Below are positions 23,901 to 34,538 of a DNA stretch of 64,000 nucleotides, piece after piece. The stretch is from Polytrichum commune (lineage: Eukaryota > Streptophyta > Polytrichopsida > Polytrichales > Polytrichaceae): assembly GCA_950295325.1 (NCBI GenBank), contig OX485803.1, forward strand, positions 4,526,001 through 4,590,000, given 5' to 3'. The notes under the pieces were generated by a model, which was given only the letters and a program-made list of their open reading frames with translations, did not search any database and had not been told where the DNA came from. Every line of letters begins with the position of its first letter. The stretch's first letter is position 1. The translations under genes and the position numbers were made by a program.

Positions 23901-25277
23901 ATACACCTTGCAACAGAGCGAAGCCAACGCCACTTTCGATAAGCACAAATGAGAGAGGCGCAGAGGAAAAGCCAAACTTACTGGAAGATTGCTAGTACAG
24001 CCCGGCTCTGTATTAATTTCCTTGGTGGCAAGAGAGAAGGAAAATCCTCCCCTCATCCTCGAAGCGCGGGCTTCGTGCTTTTGCTTCATAGAACTTTTAC
24101 CTGCGTCGGGGACAATGTAAAAGCATTGATTGCCGACATTGGCTAGGGTTCATCTTGTCACTGTGAACTAATACAAAAGGAGAAGAAGAAGAAGAAGAAG
24201 AAGAAGAGAGCATATGAAGGAAATGAAATGACATGGATCGATTCAAAAAAAAATGAGCATTGCGTGAGTGAAACCTGTAAGGTGTCTTTGGGCGATCGAT
24301 TTAGAATCAAGTTCATTCTCTTCCGCCTCAGCAGAAGAACTATCACTTCGGTCTGAGGCGTCCAGCTTCCAAGAGCTGCTTGCATCCTCCCCGGAAGATT
24401 CTGAGGATTTCAAAAGCTGTCTCGGCTCCTCTTGTTTTCTTTTCCAATTCTTCACATGGAAGCTGAGAGCCGAATTCCCGGGTTCATCGACATTCTCGCT
24501 GCAACCAGCAGCACCTCCGGAGGGTTTCTCCGCAGGGTTTTCAACTTCAACCTCAATGTTTTTCCCTCGCATCGGGAGGCTCGCATCGCTTTGCAGCCGA
24601 GAATCAAAACTTTCTTTTACTAAACCATGTAGAGTGGACACTGAACTATCGTGGCATGAAATCATAGCAGGGCTAGGAGCTCTTCCTGCAACAGCTTGAA
24701 TAATATTACCAGCTGCTGCTGCTGGCTTGGAACTCAATTGCGAAGCAACAGAATTATCTCTCATTAGCTTCGCGGCCGCATTCAGGTTAACTTCAATCAC
24801 TCTAAGACTCATGCTACTACTATCTCCTCCACCAACATCATCCACATGCTGCTGAGCTTCTAAATGATCACCCGAGCTTGAGTCCCTCCTGGCGAGTGAG
24901 CTTACAAACTCATCTAGATTGCCGTAAGGCTCCCTTGCAGTGAAGCCTTTGGTATGCCGTAGCTTATCCAACCATGTAAATGATGACGAACGAGATCCAG
25001 AGCCACCTCTAGTGATTCCAACCTCCGCCTCTCCTATGAGTACTCCTCCACTCCCCCTCCTCTCATATCCCCTCTCTTCTTTCATAACTCCCGAACTAGT
25101 CGTCTCTTCAGCTTCTTCTTCACTTTGATGATGATGCTTCTCTTTCACTCCCCTCGAGCTCAAATCCACCTCCTGCTGCTGCTCTCTGCTTGGGAGACCA
25201 GCAGGTTCTGGAAGTACCGAGCTGGCCTCCCCCATCCGTGATGATGCATGGCCCCTCGATTGCTTGCGGATACGCAT
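20961..25277 (-). CDS. WRC zinc-finger domain protein, putative nuclear regulator
   Basis: There are two coding exons, 25277-24275 and 21946-20961, giving 662 residues. The first exon ends after one base of a codon (ACAG|GTTTCA) and the second begins with two (CTGTCAG|GTGAAC), so the phase fits. The start MRIRK is typical of a group of plant WRC proteins; the upstream GTG is not used. The N-terminal half is Ser/Glu-rich with one ordered-looking motif (FTWLDKLRHTKGF). Exon 2 opens with a helix-rich block (KESLLFSLYTVFSQAG to VLRSSPYFIELQEAKF), possibly winged-helix-like. A Lys/Arg-rich stretch follows (KSSKRKKSKHK, KSERKRKR), then the WRC domain with spacing C-x9-C-x10-C-x2-H (NQCNRTDGKGWTC ... 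CDHH). An alanine run and an acidic tail end the protein. No QLQ domain is seen, so it is not a canonical growth-regulating factor. WRC domains bind DNA and carry nuclear signals; the target is unknown. Extra small exons in the intron cannot be excluded. Confidence 0.82.
21947..24274 (-). other. Large intron of the WRC gene
   Basis: The 2.3-kb intervening sequence is bounded by GT (24274-24273) and AG (21948-21947) on the minus strand, after a pyrimidine tract (CTTCTTCATCTGTCAG). It holds a (GAA)n tract at about 24180-24207 and no frame that continues the protein with good splice sites. A small cryptic exon remains possible. Confidence 0.7.
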
Positions 25278-26990
25278 GGCCACACAGTTTTGGTGGCTCC
25301 GACCCTAAAGCAGCCTTTCTGCAAGCTGCAGGAATTCGGTTTATTAATACGCTGCAAAAGCCAGTGTCGCAGCGCAAAATCCTCTACTCACAGGACTGTA
25401 CAAAATCCCTCGACATGATATTTTGCAATAAATGTGTTTTGCAATAACCAGCTCTCCTTGCATGTGTCCCCTTTTGAAACTCCTAAATACATTAGCAACT
25501 AAACCCGAACAAAACTTATTCCAGCTTCTGGTAACGATCACTAATCCAAAACAGCTCTAAAAACCTACTCAACGACTCTCCACGTATCCGTTCCCCCTTG
25601 ACTTCGACGACTGCAAAAATTTATCCTACATATATACCTACTTACATACTAAACATGTAGTACTTTACATGGACTATAATATCAAAAAGAGACATGGTAC
25701 TCAAGGAAGGAATCTGCAGATTCTACAAGTGTCAATCTAATTGCTCCAGAACTGTCATCACTTCACATGTACCGATTTATGCAGATGACTCGTGACAAAC
25801 AGGTACTCTTCGTCCTCGACAAAACCTAAAACATCTCTTTTCTGCAGTGAGGGAAGATTCTGTAAGAAACAGAAAGGAGCCGTGTCGCGTGGCAGCCCCC
25901 CCAAGTAAGAAAGAGTACGACATAAAAAGACACAAGCCAATATTGCATCTATTCCACTCGATAAAGCAATCAATCTGTTGGCCATTGACTAGGGGGTACT
26001 TCAACATCAGAATAAGTCGTCACCCTACTGTTGACACACGTAATTGACACTCCAAAGCTCTGGTTTGAGTGATCAGCCAGAAACTCACCCACTCACTCAC
26101 TCATACCCCAAAACCAATACTGATCTCTCTGCCTCTTGGCTGCAACTGCTGCAGAAAGAAGGAAATGTAAAGGACAAGAGATCATCATCCAAATTTTGAG
26201 GATGTCATCATCCGATTGATGTCATCACAATCGCCGATTTTCGCCCGCAATTGCCACTAACTGCCTTCCCCACTTTTCCATACAAAATTTGGACAGCAAG
26301 TAAAGATCTGGCGGCATATGGGATTTAGTAAAAGAAAACAACGATAAAGGTCGAGTTAGAGAAGCTCACATAAACAGCAGGAAAGCGCTACCACATCGAT
26401 GTGCGAAGAGAGCAAGCAATTCCTCCACTCTGCTGCCACGTCTGGCTGGAACGGCTGCCACTACGTCCACACACGGCCAAATGTTGCGATTGATAGCTCA
26501 AAAGACGCGCAATCTCGACGCGATCCCTCGAGCGCGAGGAGGGTAAGAGAAATTGAGAGCGCCTGAGACGGATTTGTGGAAGGGAGGGAGCGAGAGCAGA
26601 GCAGAGTTTACACTACCAGCTGCGCTTTCTTCTTCTTCTTCTTCTTCTCCTCCTCCTCCTCCTCCTTCCCCTTTGTTATTTTCTCACTGCTCTGGTGCCT
26701 CCAGTCCCCATTAGTATCCCCAAGTGGCAGCCGCCACCTGGCGCTCTCACGTTCAATTTCTACGAAAGCGCTTTCACACCATTCAAATCCTGAAACCAGT
26801 CGACCCCCATATCTCCCCCTGCCCCCCCTCTCAGGCTTCGAAACCCTACTCCCCTAATCATCGCCATAACCCATAACCCATAAGCCTTAAGCCTGACTGC
26901 CTGCCAGGCTCGACTACTGAACCCCCCCCCTCCCCCTCCCCCTCCCCCTCCCCCTCCTTCCAAAACCTAAACCAAAATCCACACATACTG
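25278..26990 (-). promoter_or_regulatory. WRC gene leader and promoter region
   Basis: On the minus strand, acceptor-like sites (CTTTTGCAG near 25355 and CTTGCAG near 25320) lie just above the start codon, suggesting a 5'-UTR intron. A GC-richer patch at about 26380-26600 with pyrimidine-rich sense sequence (CTCTGCTCTCGCTCCCTCCC) looks like the first leader exon. Above it are (TTC)n and (TCC)n tracts (about 26628-26668), an AAACCCTA motif near 26840 and a (CCCCCT)n tract. The leader intron and start site are inference. Confidence 0.45.
26922..26957. repeat. (CCCCCT)n tract
   Basis: A cytosine run and about five CCCCCT units are seen directly, upstream of the proposed WRC gene promoter. Confidence 0.9.
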
Positions 26991-27468
26991 GCATCATGCC
27001 ATTCAGCCCCTTCTTACCCCCCAATGAACATTATTCCCAACACCACCGGTGTCAGTGGGTCACCCGCTTGCTTTTTAATAATCCCGACCAGGCTGAGAGG
27101 GGTATTAGGCTAATTAGTAAATTAGAAGGGCGCTTTTGGGGTTAAGCTGACTGGCCCTGACCATATAAACCAACATAGTCATCATCCACCCCCCCCCCCT
27201 GTTGTTAACTTGACTTCGTGTAACAACCTCCCTCCCTTTTACGAGTGACAGCGACCATGAAAAGTGTTGAAGGTACCAAAAGTGGCAAGCATGTCCGCAT
27301 TGCAGATGTCCAGCAAAAATACCCAAATCTAAAATCTCTGTCAATTGCATGTGTACCCCCGCGCCCTTTGTTGACATCCCAACAGCTGCCTTGCCTTCAA
27401 TCATATGGCCCCACAAGGAGGAGGAGGAGGAGGAGGAGGAAAGAAGAGCGTCCAAGCTCCAATCCTAA

Positions 27469-27709
27469 GAGCACGATCACACATTGTACACCAAACGCTA
27501 GCGCAAAGGGAGTTCTAGATAGGGTAACATTATCATAGAGGGGAGTAGTGCCATTAGATGTCCCACGTATTCATTCTATATGAGCTCCATTCATCAAAAC
27601 TAGTGTCTTATGATACACAAAGCGTTGCATAGAAATAGTTGAAAGCTAAGATTCTATTTGATCAAAGTTTATGATGTATTGGTAGTTGATTATCTTATAA
27701 GGGCTTTCT
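27469..27709. repeat. Dispersed repeat family Q, partial copy
   Basis: It starts TAAGAGCACGATCACACATT and runs parallel to 43444-43703 with many point differences and small gaps. The left TAA suggests a Tourist-like target site, but no matching right end is seen here. Confidence 0.7.
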
Positions 27710-28391
27710 AGGGGGTTGACTTCTGTCAAGTAGGTTTACTTAACAAAACTTGAGTGGCGTGGCAAATCCGCTCTAATGCATAAGCGAGTATTGGATTGAA
27801 AATCAAACCTCCTTTGATTTTCAGATGTGCGTGTTTGTTGATTCCTTATGTGACTACATAAGGCCTCGCGATTGTGTTCACCATTTGATTGTGGGATAGA
27901 TAATTTAAGTGTACAATCTCTTTTACGCACAACGGGCATGATTTGGGTTTGCTAGTTATCTTGCACTAAATGTGTGTTTCATATCCTACAAGAAATGGGG
28001 GTAGAGAGAAAATTGTCCATTCACGACCTACTCACCTTGGTTCAATTTACAATATTCTCACCATCCCTGGCCAACCTTCCTCACATGGCCCCTTTTCCTT
28101 CTTCATAGACAAGGAGACTTTTGGCAGTTGGAGATAAACAAAAGCTATTGGTGTTAGACAACTTTGCTCACATGACCTACACGTGAGTGGGTCGAAATTA
28201 TAAATAAAAGATTAACAACGTAATGAAGGAATGTGCACAAGATCCTTTGATTGTGCTTCAAATTCATGGTGTGAGGTGGTAATCAAAGGGGACAAGTGAT
28301 GAAGCGAATGGGACTTGGCAACCTTGACTCGTGAGGGGTTCACCAATTGGTGAGACTTACACAAATTGTGGTAAGGAGTGCTAGTAATCCC

Positions 28392-28789
28392 CACAGGGAG
28401 GTCACTTCATTGTCAAGTTGACACCACGTGCGGACAAAGTTTGCTACCCCTATATTACATGCCATATATAATTTTAAAATTTATGATATTTTTTCTACAT
28501 ATACATAACCATTGATAGTATCTTTTGTATACTTTTTTGAAATTTTTAGTCATCTTTATTTTTTTAGTAATTGTTTTAGTTCAATTATGTGTCATTCTAG
28601 TTAGAAATGGTATGTTTTATGAAAAAAACAAATCATCAAATTTAGTTACCACTTTTGACTATGTCATAGGTACTGTGTATGAAAATTTTTTGATAAAATT
28701 TTGACCCATTTTGGTGGTGCAACTTACCAAAAGAAGATTTTTTTGGGTCGCACGTGGTGTTCAACTTGACAATGGAGTGATCTCCCGTG
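28392..28789. mobile_element. hAT-type MITE with perfect 8-bp target duplication
   Basis: GTAATCCC occurs at 28384-28391 and 28790-28797, directly outside inverted ends of about 40 bases. The left end begins CACAGGGAGGTCACTTC and the complement of the right end begins CACGGGAGATCACTCC. Both continue through CATTGTCAAGTTGA and CACCACGTGCG. An 8-bp duplication is the hallmark of the hAT superfamily. The 398-bp element has an AT-rich interior and no transposase, so it must be moved by another element. Confidence 0.9.
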
Positions 28790-28797
28790 GTAATCCC

Positions 28798-29930
28798 TTA
28801 TAGTACAACAATGTGTGAGAGAGGTTTCTCCAAGCAAAACATGATCAAGAGCCATATATAAGCTAGTTTAGCATTATGAACACTTGATGCATTGATGCGG
28901 ATTTCATTGGTGGATATTCTTCTTGATGAAATTGTTTGGGATAATGTCATATTGTTTTGAGGATATATGAAGGACCAACGAATCAACCCTATTGAATGAT
29001 ATGATATACATGTAAGATCCTAAATTATAAACCATTCTTCTACCTTTTATTTCTTGACCAATATATGACCAATATCTGACCAATCGTCAGAAGCTTGTAC
29101 ATACGTGGTTTCTTACCAACAATGTTGTGCTTGCTTTTTGTAGGGAGCCACATGGACAAGTAGATGTCAACCAATTTGGTTGTTGAAGTTTGGTTTGTTG
29201 GGTTTCATATATTTCAGAAAGATGAAATAGTCAAGGTTTTATATTAGTAGTATTTTATTTTAATAAAATGAAATAGAGATTTGTGCCAAATCCAAAAATT
29301 AAATATGTCTAAGGACATATCCCCCCACCCCCCGAGTGCATCTTAAAACCTAAACATTGGCGCGTGAAAAATCACCACTACCATGTAAGAGTGGCTAGCA
29401 TGCTAAGAAAACCCATGGGTCTAAATGTGCCTAATTTGGTTACTTACCTTAACCGGACACCTATATACGAGTAGTTAATGCTTAGGTGTGACTGCAAGAA
29501 TGAACACCAACAAGACACGTGTTCAAAAGAGATTAGACTCCATGCTCAAAACATGGTAACCATTCTAGGCTCCATAGTCAACCTAATCGGAGGGACCTAC
29601 ACGACCATCTAATGAGCACAACAATCTTCACTCCGGTATCAAAGAAAACGTTCACACGAGCTCTGGAAAAAATGATGAGGAAAGGGCTACGGCCTTGATT
29701 TGGATATGCTAACCCTCTCGTACTACCGTAGAGAGGACTCTCTAGTTCATCTTTACATGTGCCAAAATGCGACTTTCCACGTGGAATACGAAACGAATCT
29801 TTAATTAACACAAACATTTGAGGAGAGACAACACGTTCTTTTGTGTCGGAATAGAGAGTGCTCTCCGGTGACCGTGTGGCGTGTTTCATCGTCATATATA
29901 TCCATGGAGAGAGTGGGCGGGCTAATTGGG
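28798..29930. other. No gene seen
   Basis: The stretch holds only short frames without motifs and no matched repeat ends. A frame of 105 codons on the minus strand (29578-29895) shows nothing recognisable. Confidence 0.55.
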
Positions 29931-30203
29931 AAAAAGGTAATTAAGTGTTTATTAAATAAGAGGCATCCATCTTAATGTGCCTTGGGTGGAATCTGGGGAG
30001 GAAGGGAGATGGATGCGAGGGTGGGGTGGGGGGGGGGGCGCAGGTGGCAGGTAGATTGTATGTGGGCCGGCGGAGGCTATGTAGACTAGTACATGCGGCG
30101 GCAAGGCGGCAAGAGGAATTGCCTGGCAATGAGGATGTCGGAGACTCACCGCCGACCAGCTGCGTCATCGCCACTCTTCCTCTCCCCCGGCCCCCCGCCC
30201 CCG

Positions 30204-30306
30204 CCCTCTCTCTCTCTCTTCTCTTCTCTCTCTTCTCTTCTCTCTCTTCTCTTCTCTCTCTTCTCTCTCCCTCCTCTGCTTCTCTCTCTGCTCCGCTCTT
30301 CTCTTC
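30204..30306. repeat. CT-rich tract (CTCTT/CTCTCT)n upstream of a TATA box
   Basis: About 100 bases of almost pure pyrimidine with TCTTCTCTTCTC units are seen on the plus strand, inside a GC-rich segment (30000-30440). The low-complexity frames here (Arg/Glu or Ser/Leu) are products of the repeat. Confidence 0.9.
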
Positions 30307-30442
30307 TTCTGCCGCCTCGATAGACTCCCCCGACACCTCCGCCCCCGCCCGCGCCGTTTCTCCCACCGCCTCGTCTCCCTCTTCAATGCCCCGCCTGCTG
30401 GGAAGGGGGCTTTTGCTTTTGCCCTCCCTTTTACAGCGCGCC

Positions 30443-30450
30443 TATAAATA
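30443..30450 (+). promoter_or_regulatory. TATA box (TATAAATA) of a putative non-coding transcription unit
   Basis: TATAAATA sits in a GC-rich context (GCGCGCC before, ACTAGGCACC after) and follows the CT-rich tract. A start about 30 bases downstream (about 30475-30480) would place the foldback at 30584-30759 roughly 110 bases into the transcript. The match to the plant TATA consensus is strong; use as a promoter is inference. Confidence 0.6.
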
Positions 30451-30583
30451 ACTAGGCACCCTGTGCTGCTTTTACTGCTTCGCTGGGGGGGTTGAAAGGT
30501 TTTAACTGCTCAGGAAGGCTCCAGACCAAAGGGGAAAAACAACCAACAACCAACAAAACTATCTCACTCACCACGACTGATAC

Positions 30584-30759
30584 CAGGGCCACACCGGGCG
30601 GCCCAGCCAAAAACATCAGCCATACGTATTCTCCGGAAATACAGGGCTGGTTGCAGGCTACCCCCTTCTTCCAGTCATTCCGGTAGCTCCAGGCAACTGA
30701 AATCCCAACCCTGTATTTGCGGAGAATACGTAGGGTTGATGTTTTTGGTGTGGCCCCTG
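30584..30759 (+). ncRNA. MIRNA-like foldback, candidate microRNA precursor
   Basis: The 5' arm at 30607-30646 and the 3' arm at 30709-30748 are complementary over 40 bases. There are two mismatches, no bulge, and one of the 38 pairs is a G-U. Both arms share TACGTATTCTCCG and AAATACAGGG (3' arm as complement). The outer parts (CAGGGCCACACC and GGTGTGGCCCCTG) pair again after an 11-base bulge on the 5' side. The terminal region of about 60 bases holds a small extra stem (GGCTACC / GGTAGC). Arm length and pairing fit plant MIRNA criteria, and a TATA box lies at a suitable distance upstream. I recognise neither arm as a known conserved miRNA. The alternative is a MITE: CAGGGGCCACACC resembles a hAT terminus, but the flanking 8-mers differ, so no target duplication supports it. 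Confidence 0.55.
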
Positions 30760-30810
30760 TATGAGCAACTATCCAAAAATACTTGCGATGCACACATGGG
30801 TAACCCGTGG

Positions 30811-31267
30811 CCCGGTCACGCCAAAATTTTCCGTCCGGTTTTAGCTGTGGAGTTGAGGGGGATTGTGTTGAGAAATAGAAGTTGGTCCACCATTTTTCCA
30901 CACTGTGACAGCCGGAGGTGCCGACAGATGGTGTCTGAACTCGATGGCGTGATCAACTCCACGTGACCTCATCACACCAACATTTCCGTCTGGTCTTAGC
31001 TGTGAAATTGTTGGGGATTATGTTCATGAGGAGATGTTGGCCCACCACTTTTCACACTATTACAACCGAAGATGCCGATGGATGGTGCCAGTAGTGGTTG
31101 GTATGATTAGCCCCTCGTGCCCTGATCACACCAGAATTGTCGTCCGGTTCCAGGCATGAAATTGTTGGGGGTCATGTTGAGAAATTGATGTTGGCCCACC
31201 ACTTTTCACACTATTACAATTGAAGATGCCGTTGGATGGTGCCAATAGTGGCTGGTGTGATTAGCCC
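30811..31267. repeat. Three tandem copies of a ~153-bp unit
   Basis: Diverged head-to-tail units start near 30811, 30965 and 31115. Anchors are GTCACGCCA, ATCACACCA and ATCACACCA at 30815, 30971 and 31125. Each unit contains a CCGTCYGGT word, a GTTGG-CCACCA core and a GATGGTG word in the same order. They begin about 50 bases after the foldback and may belong to the same transcript. No coding frame runs through the units. Confidence 0.8.
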
Positions 31268-31340
31268 CTGAATCACTCTCTTGCATTTGCAAATGTAAAG
31301 TGCAAATGTGGATGCCAATGTAGGATGAGTGAGCTTGCCC
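31268..31340. mobile_element. Right end of a family K MITE
   Basis: The segment ends GTGAGCTTGCCC followed by TAA (31341-31343), matching the right terminus of the full element at 53044-53527. The left part is not recognisable. The TAA is shared with the next element. Confidence 0.5.
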
Positions 31341-31343
31341 TAA

Positions 31344-31614
31344 GGGCCGGTTCATATAGGGTTTCAAGTCCCAAGTCTCAATTCCCACTCATGTTAGCAA
31401 GTGTCAACATGGAGACAAAGTCCCAACAAGTCCCAAGCCTCATCTTTAGAAAGTGTTGCTATGTAGGCATCCATGTCATACTTGAGACCTAGGACTTGGG
31501 ACCCGAGTGAAATGATAAGTCCCAACTTCCAATGGCTAAGACTTCAAATGACTTGCACGGATTGATTTCAAGTGACTTGGCACTAAGGACTTGGGAGCCC
31601 AAGTGAATTGGCCC
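31344..31614. mobile_element. Tourist-like MITE, family D
   Basis: TAA stands at 31341-31343 and 31615-31617 outside inverted ends GGGCCGGTTCATATAGGG and (complement of the right end) GGGCCAATTCACTTGGG. The interior repeats CCCAAGT and GACTTGG words. No transposase is present. Confidence 0.82.
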
Positions 31615-31617
31615 TAA

Positions 31618-32365
31618 GTTAACATTAAGAACTACCCTAAATCAATATGAATGTATGTACACAAAATATTGTAATTAGTGTGCGATGGTATTTTATGCCA
31701 CTCTGGTAGCTTTTCGAATGCCACTTCTGATGAATAAGTTTACAAGTATTGTCGTGGATGATTGAAATTTGAATGAAATTCATGCCAATTATTGAAACAA
31801 AGTTTGGCGTATTCTACATCCTAGCAATTTTGTAGTGAATTTTTGTGATGGATGATTAGAAAATTGGGTGCAAAAATCACTTAGTAAGTGACAGAAATTG
31901 CAACATTGTAAAATCCATGATGCCCTACATTATATACGAGAAATGACTAATAATGTTAAGTTCACATTTAGTGTCGGTCTCGCCAGTTCTATATGTCTTG
32001 CTGAATACTAATTGTCAACCACCCATGTAGTGTCACCATCACTGGATTGTAAACAGAACATCATCTGTTATTCCTTGTGAGACTTTTTTGGGGGCATTTT
32101 AGATCTACAATTAATCTTGCAAAGACTGTCACTTAAGAAGTTGATTTTTCATCCAAAATTGAAAAGATTCACAATAAACTTTTCATTACAGAGATGTTAG
32201 GATGCATAACATACTAAAAATTGTTTCAGTAATTGGCATGGATTTCATCCAAATTTCAATCCTCCGTGACAATGCTTGTGAACTTATTCATCAGAAGTGT
32301 CCATATGACACTAAATACAAGATATAGCGTACTTTGTTAACACTCGGTTGGTAGACCTTAAGACT
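31618..32365. other. No gene seen
   Basis: AT-rich DNA. An ATTCATGCCAATTATTGAA-type word near 31780 and its complement near 32230 (AATTGGCATGGATTTCATCC) hint at a further decayed inverted-repeat element of about 450 bp. Confidence 0.5.
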
Positions 32366-32657
32366 ACTACACTAAATAGGATGTTTAGTGTTTGATTATA
32401 TTTAATGTTGTTACCACCCTACCTTGCTCAACACTAATTTTCAATTTTTTGACAATTAGTGTTAGAAGATATCCTGGAATTCTCCTTTTTTTTTCTTCTT
32501 CTCATATCCTTACTAACACTAAATTTAAACATGTAACTTCCACATATTTAGTGTTTGAGTGTACATTTAATGTTACTTACTTTCATAGGGTTATTGATAT
32601 TTAGTGTATGCATTCGTATTTAGTGTATCAAACACTAAATATCCTATTTAGTGTAGT
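32366..32657. mobile_element. Small TIR element with subterminal TTTAGTGTT repeats
   Basis: The 31-base ends (ACTACACTAAATAGGAT, then TTTAGTGTTTGAT) are inverted copies with one mismatch. The words TTTAGTGT and its complement ACACTAAA recur at least eight times inside the 292 bp, as subterminal repeats of CACTA-type elements do. No clear target duplication is seen. Confidence 0.7.
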
Positions 32658-33283
32658 GAAATGCTAAGATTGATGTTTAAATCCAAGGTAATATGGATAT
32701 AACTCTATGCATGGTGCTTCGCAAGATGTGCAACATATTTACACTCTCTAGGAGTGGGATTGCCAGTTTTAGTTCACGGGTTATCCCAATTAGTGTGTGC
32801 TATTATTCAAAGTTATGGAGTGCAATAACGTCTTACTTAGGAGTTCAATTTTTACTAACAAAAGTTCAATAGGTTGTTTCAACAATATAGAACAGAAGGG
32901 GTGTTGCTTGGTAAAATATTACATTCTCATTAAATATTTATGGCATTGCATCACTCCGAATAGTAACACACATTGATTGGGATGATGATTCGTGGACTTG
33001 GCATAGAGTAGACAAATCATTTCCAATAACCCCCCCCCCAACCCACAATCTTAAAAACACAAAGTCCCCTAAAGTTATGAAGAATCACACATGTAGCCTT
33101 CACGTTTGGTGTGATGGAAAAAGTAGGACACGGACTCGGATTCCTTGAAAAGGGCACTAATTGTACTCAAATTTTTCATCACCCAATCATCAGAATTGGG
33201 TTGACCTATCTTATGAATGTGGGTTGGGAGAGAATCTTACGCCTTTGAAAATTTACACTAATTTCAAACCTTGAAAAACTTGC

Positions 33284-33325
33284 ATAACATTATTCAAATC
33301 CATAACAATGTTTTGTGGGACTGAC
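33284..33325. repeat. Fragment of repeat family H
   Basis: CATAACATTATTCAAATCC and AACAATGTTTTGTGGGAC match one arm of the foldback at 44259-44420, and the complement of 46795-46830. Confidence 0.55.
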
Positions 33326-33578
33326 GGTTATCCATGGAATATCTCCCACATTCATTACTCCTAGGTCCATTCTTTATGTATCTTAGATATGTAGATAGAT
33401 CTTCAAGTCTTCTTTCTAGAAATATTATGCTTGTAGTAATGTAATTTTGTGTTTAGAAATTACAAAGGTTATCGTGAGACTGCTTAAATTCCACCTTGAT
33501 AACGACATATGACTTCAGAAGTTTGTCACTGATTATTCCTACGTCCATTCCTTATGTAGTCTATATGTGTAGATAGAT

Positions 33579-33670
33579 AGCCACTGCCGTAAGGCATGGC
33601 CTAGGATGTTCTACGAACATACACTTTATTCACTCCGGCCTCCTCCGGAGACCGGAGTTCTTCTTCTTCT
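33579..33670 (+). mobile_element. Short 3' SINE fragment with 11-bp target duplication
   Basis: It is the last 90 bases of the SINE family in plus orientation (ACACTTTATTCACTCCGGCC, a CTCCGG/CCGGAG stem, then a TTC-repeat tail). TGTAGATAGAT occurs at 33568-33578 and 33671-33681. A related site without the insertion lies at about 33360-33425. Confidence 0.75.
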
Positions 33671-33681
33671 TGTAGATAGAT

Positions 33682-34530
33682 CTTGCTTTATTTTATTTTA
33701 TTTTTTCTAGAAAAACTATCTTGGTATTTATTTATTTATTTATTTGGGTCTAGGAGTTATGAGTATATCCATGACACAAATACCTTGACCTAACTTTGTG
33801 ACTTCACAACAACTTGTAAGATTTATTACAATCTAAATATATTCCAATTATAGATAATTCTCTAAGTTTTATATCATTCTAAAATTCTGATATGAAGCTA
33901 TAGATTTTTACATAAGGCAACTCGACAACTTTTGTTTTCTTTATTTTGATATTTATTAATGATTACAATTATTTTAAAGCCTAATTGGGATGCATTTTAA
34001 TGATTAAAATATTAGAAGAGTTCAAGTTGCTTAATTCATGGAAATTAAGCTTAAGTTGGACTTTAGAGCTCAGTAAGATTAGATAAATCCGTTTTACTCG
34101 TAAACTATTTCTGGATTTTAATCTAGTTATTTGTGACTCAAGAGTAAGTAAAAATCCACTTTGGTTTGAAAACATGGGGGCATTTATCTTCTCTCACAAA
34201 ACACTACATGCAATGGCAAGTGTAAAGGTGGGGGGTAATGGATTTGTTGTGCAAACTCCAACGTTCTTTAAAGGGTTGAAGAATCTTGGCCAAGATGTCG
34301 GGGGAGGTAGAAATTTCTACAAGATAAAATCAAGTCACATGGAAGGGGGAGAAAAACAAACATCTTGCAATTATATGCAGATAATAGAGAATTTTAGTGA
34401 CAGAGCAAAGATTTTTTTTAACTGAAAAAAAATTGTTTAGAAGATTCCATTGAATTTTTTGGGTTGTTACTTTATATATATATATATTTTTTGATCTAGC
34501 ATGCTGAATAATTCTATGGCATGTTGATTG
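33682..34530. other. No gene seen; AT-rich
   Basis: Short TTTA and TTTTA repeats (33690-33745) and a TA run near 34472 are present. No frame looks coding. Confidence 0.55.
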
Positions 34531-34538
34531 GGGGCTGG

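Noticed and set aside
29941-30451. Overlapping frames of 141 and 158 codons on opposite strands
   Set aside because: They read through the CT-rich tract and give Glu/Arg or Ser/Leu runs; no motif and no splice context.
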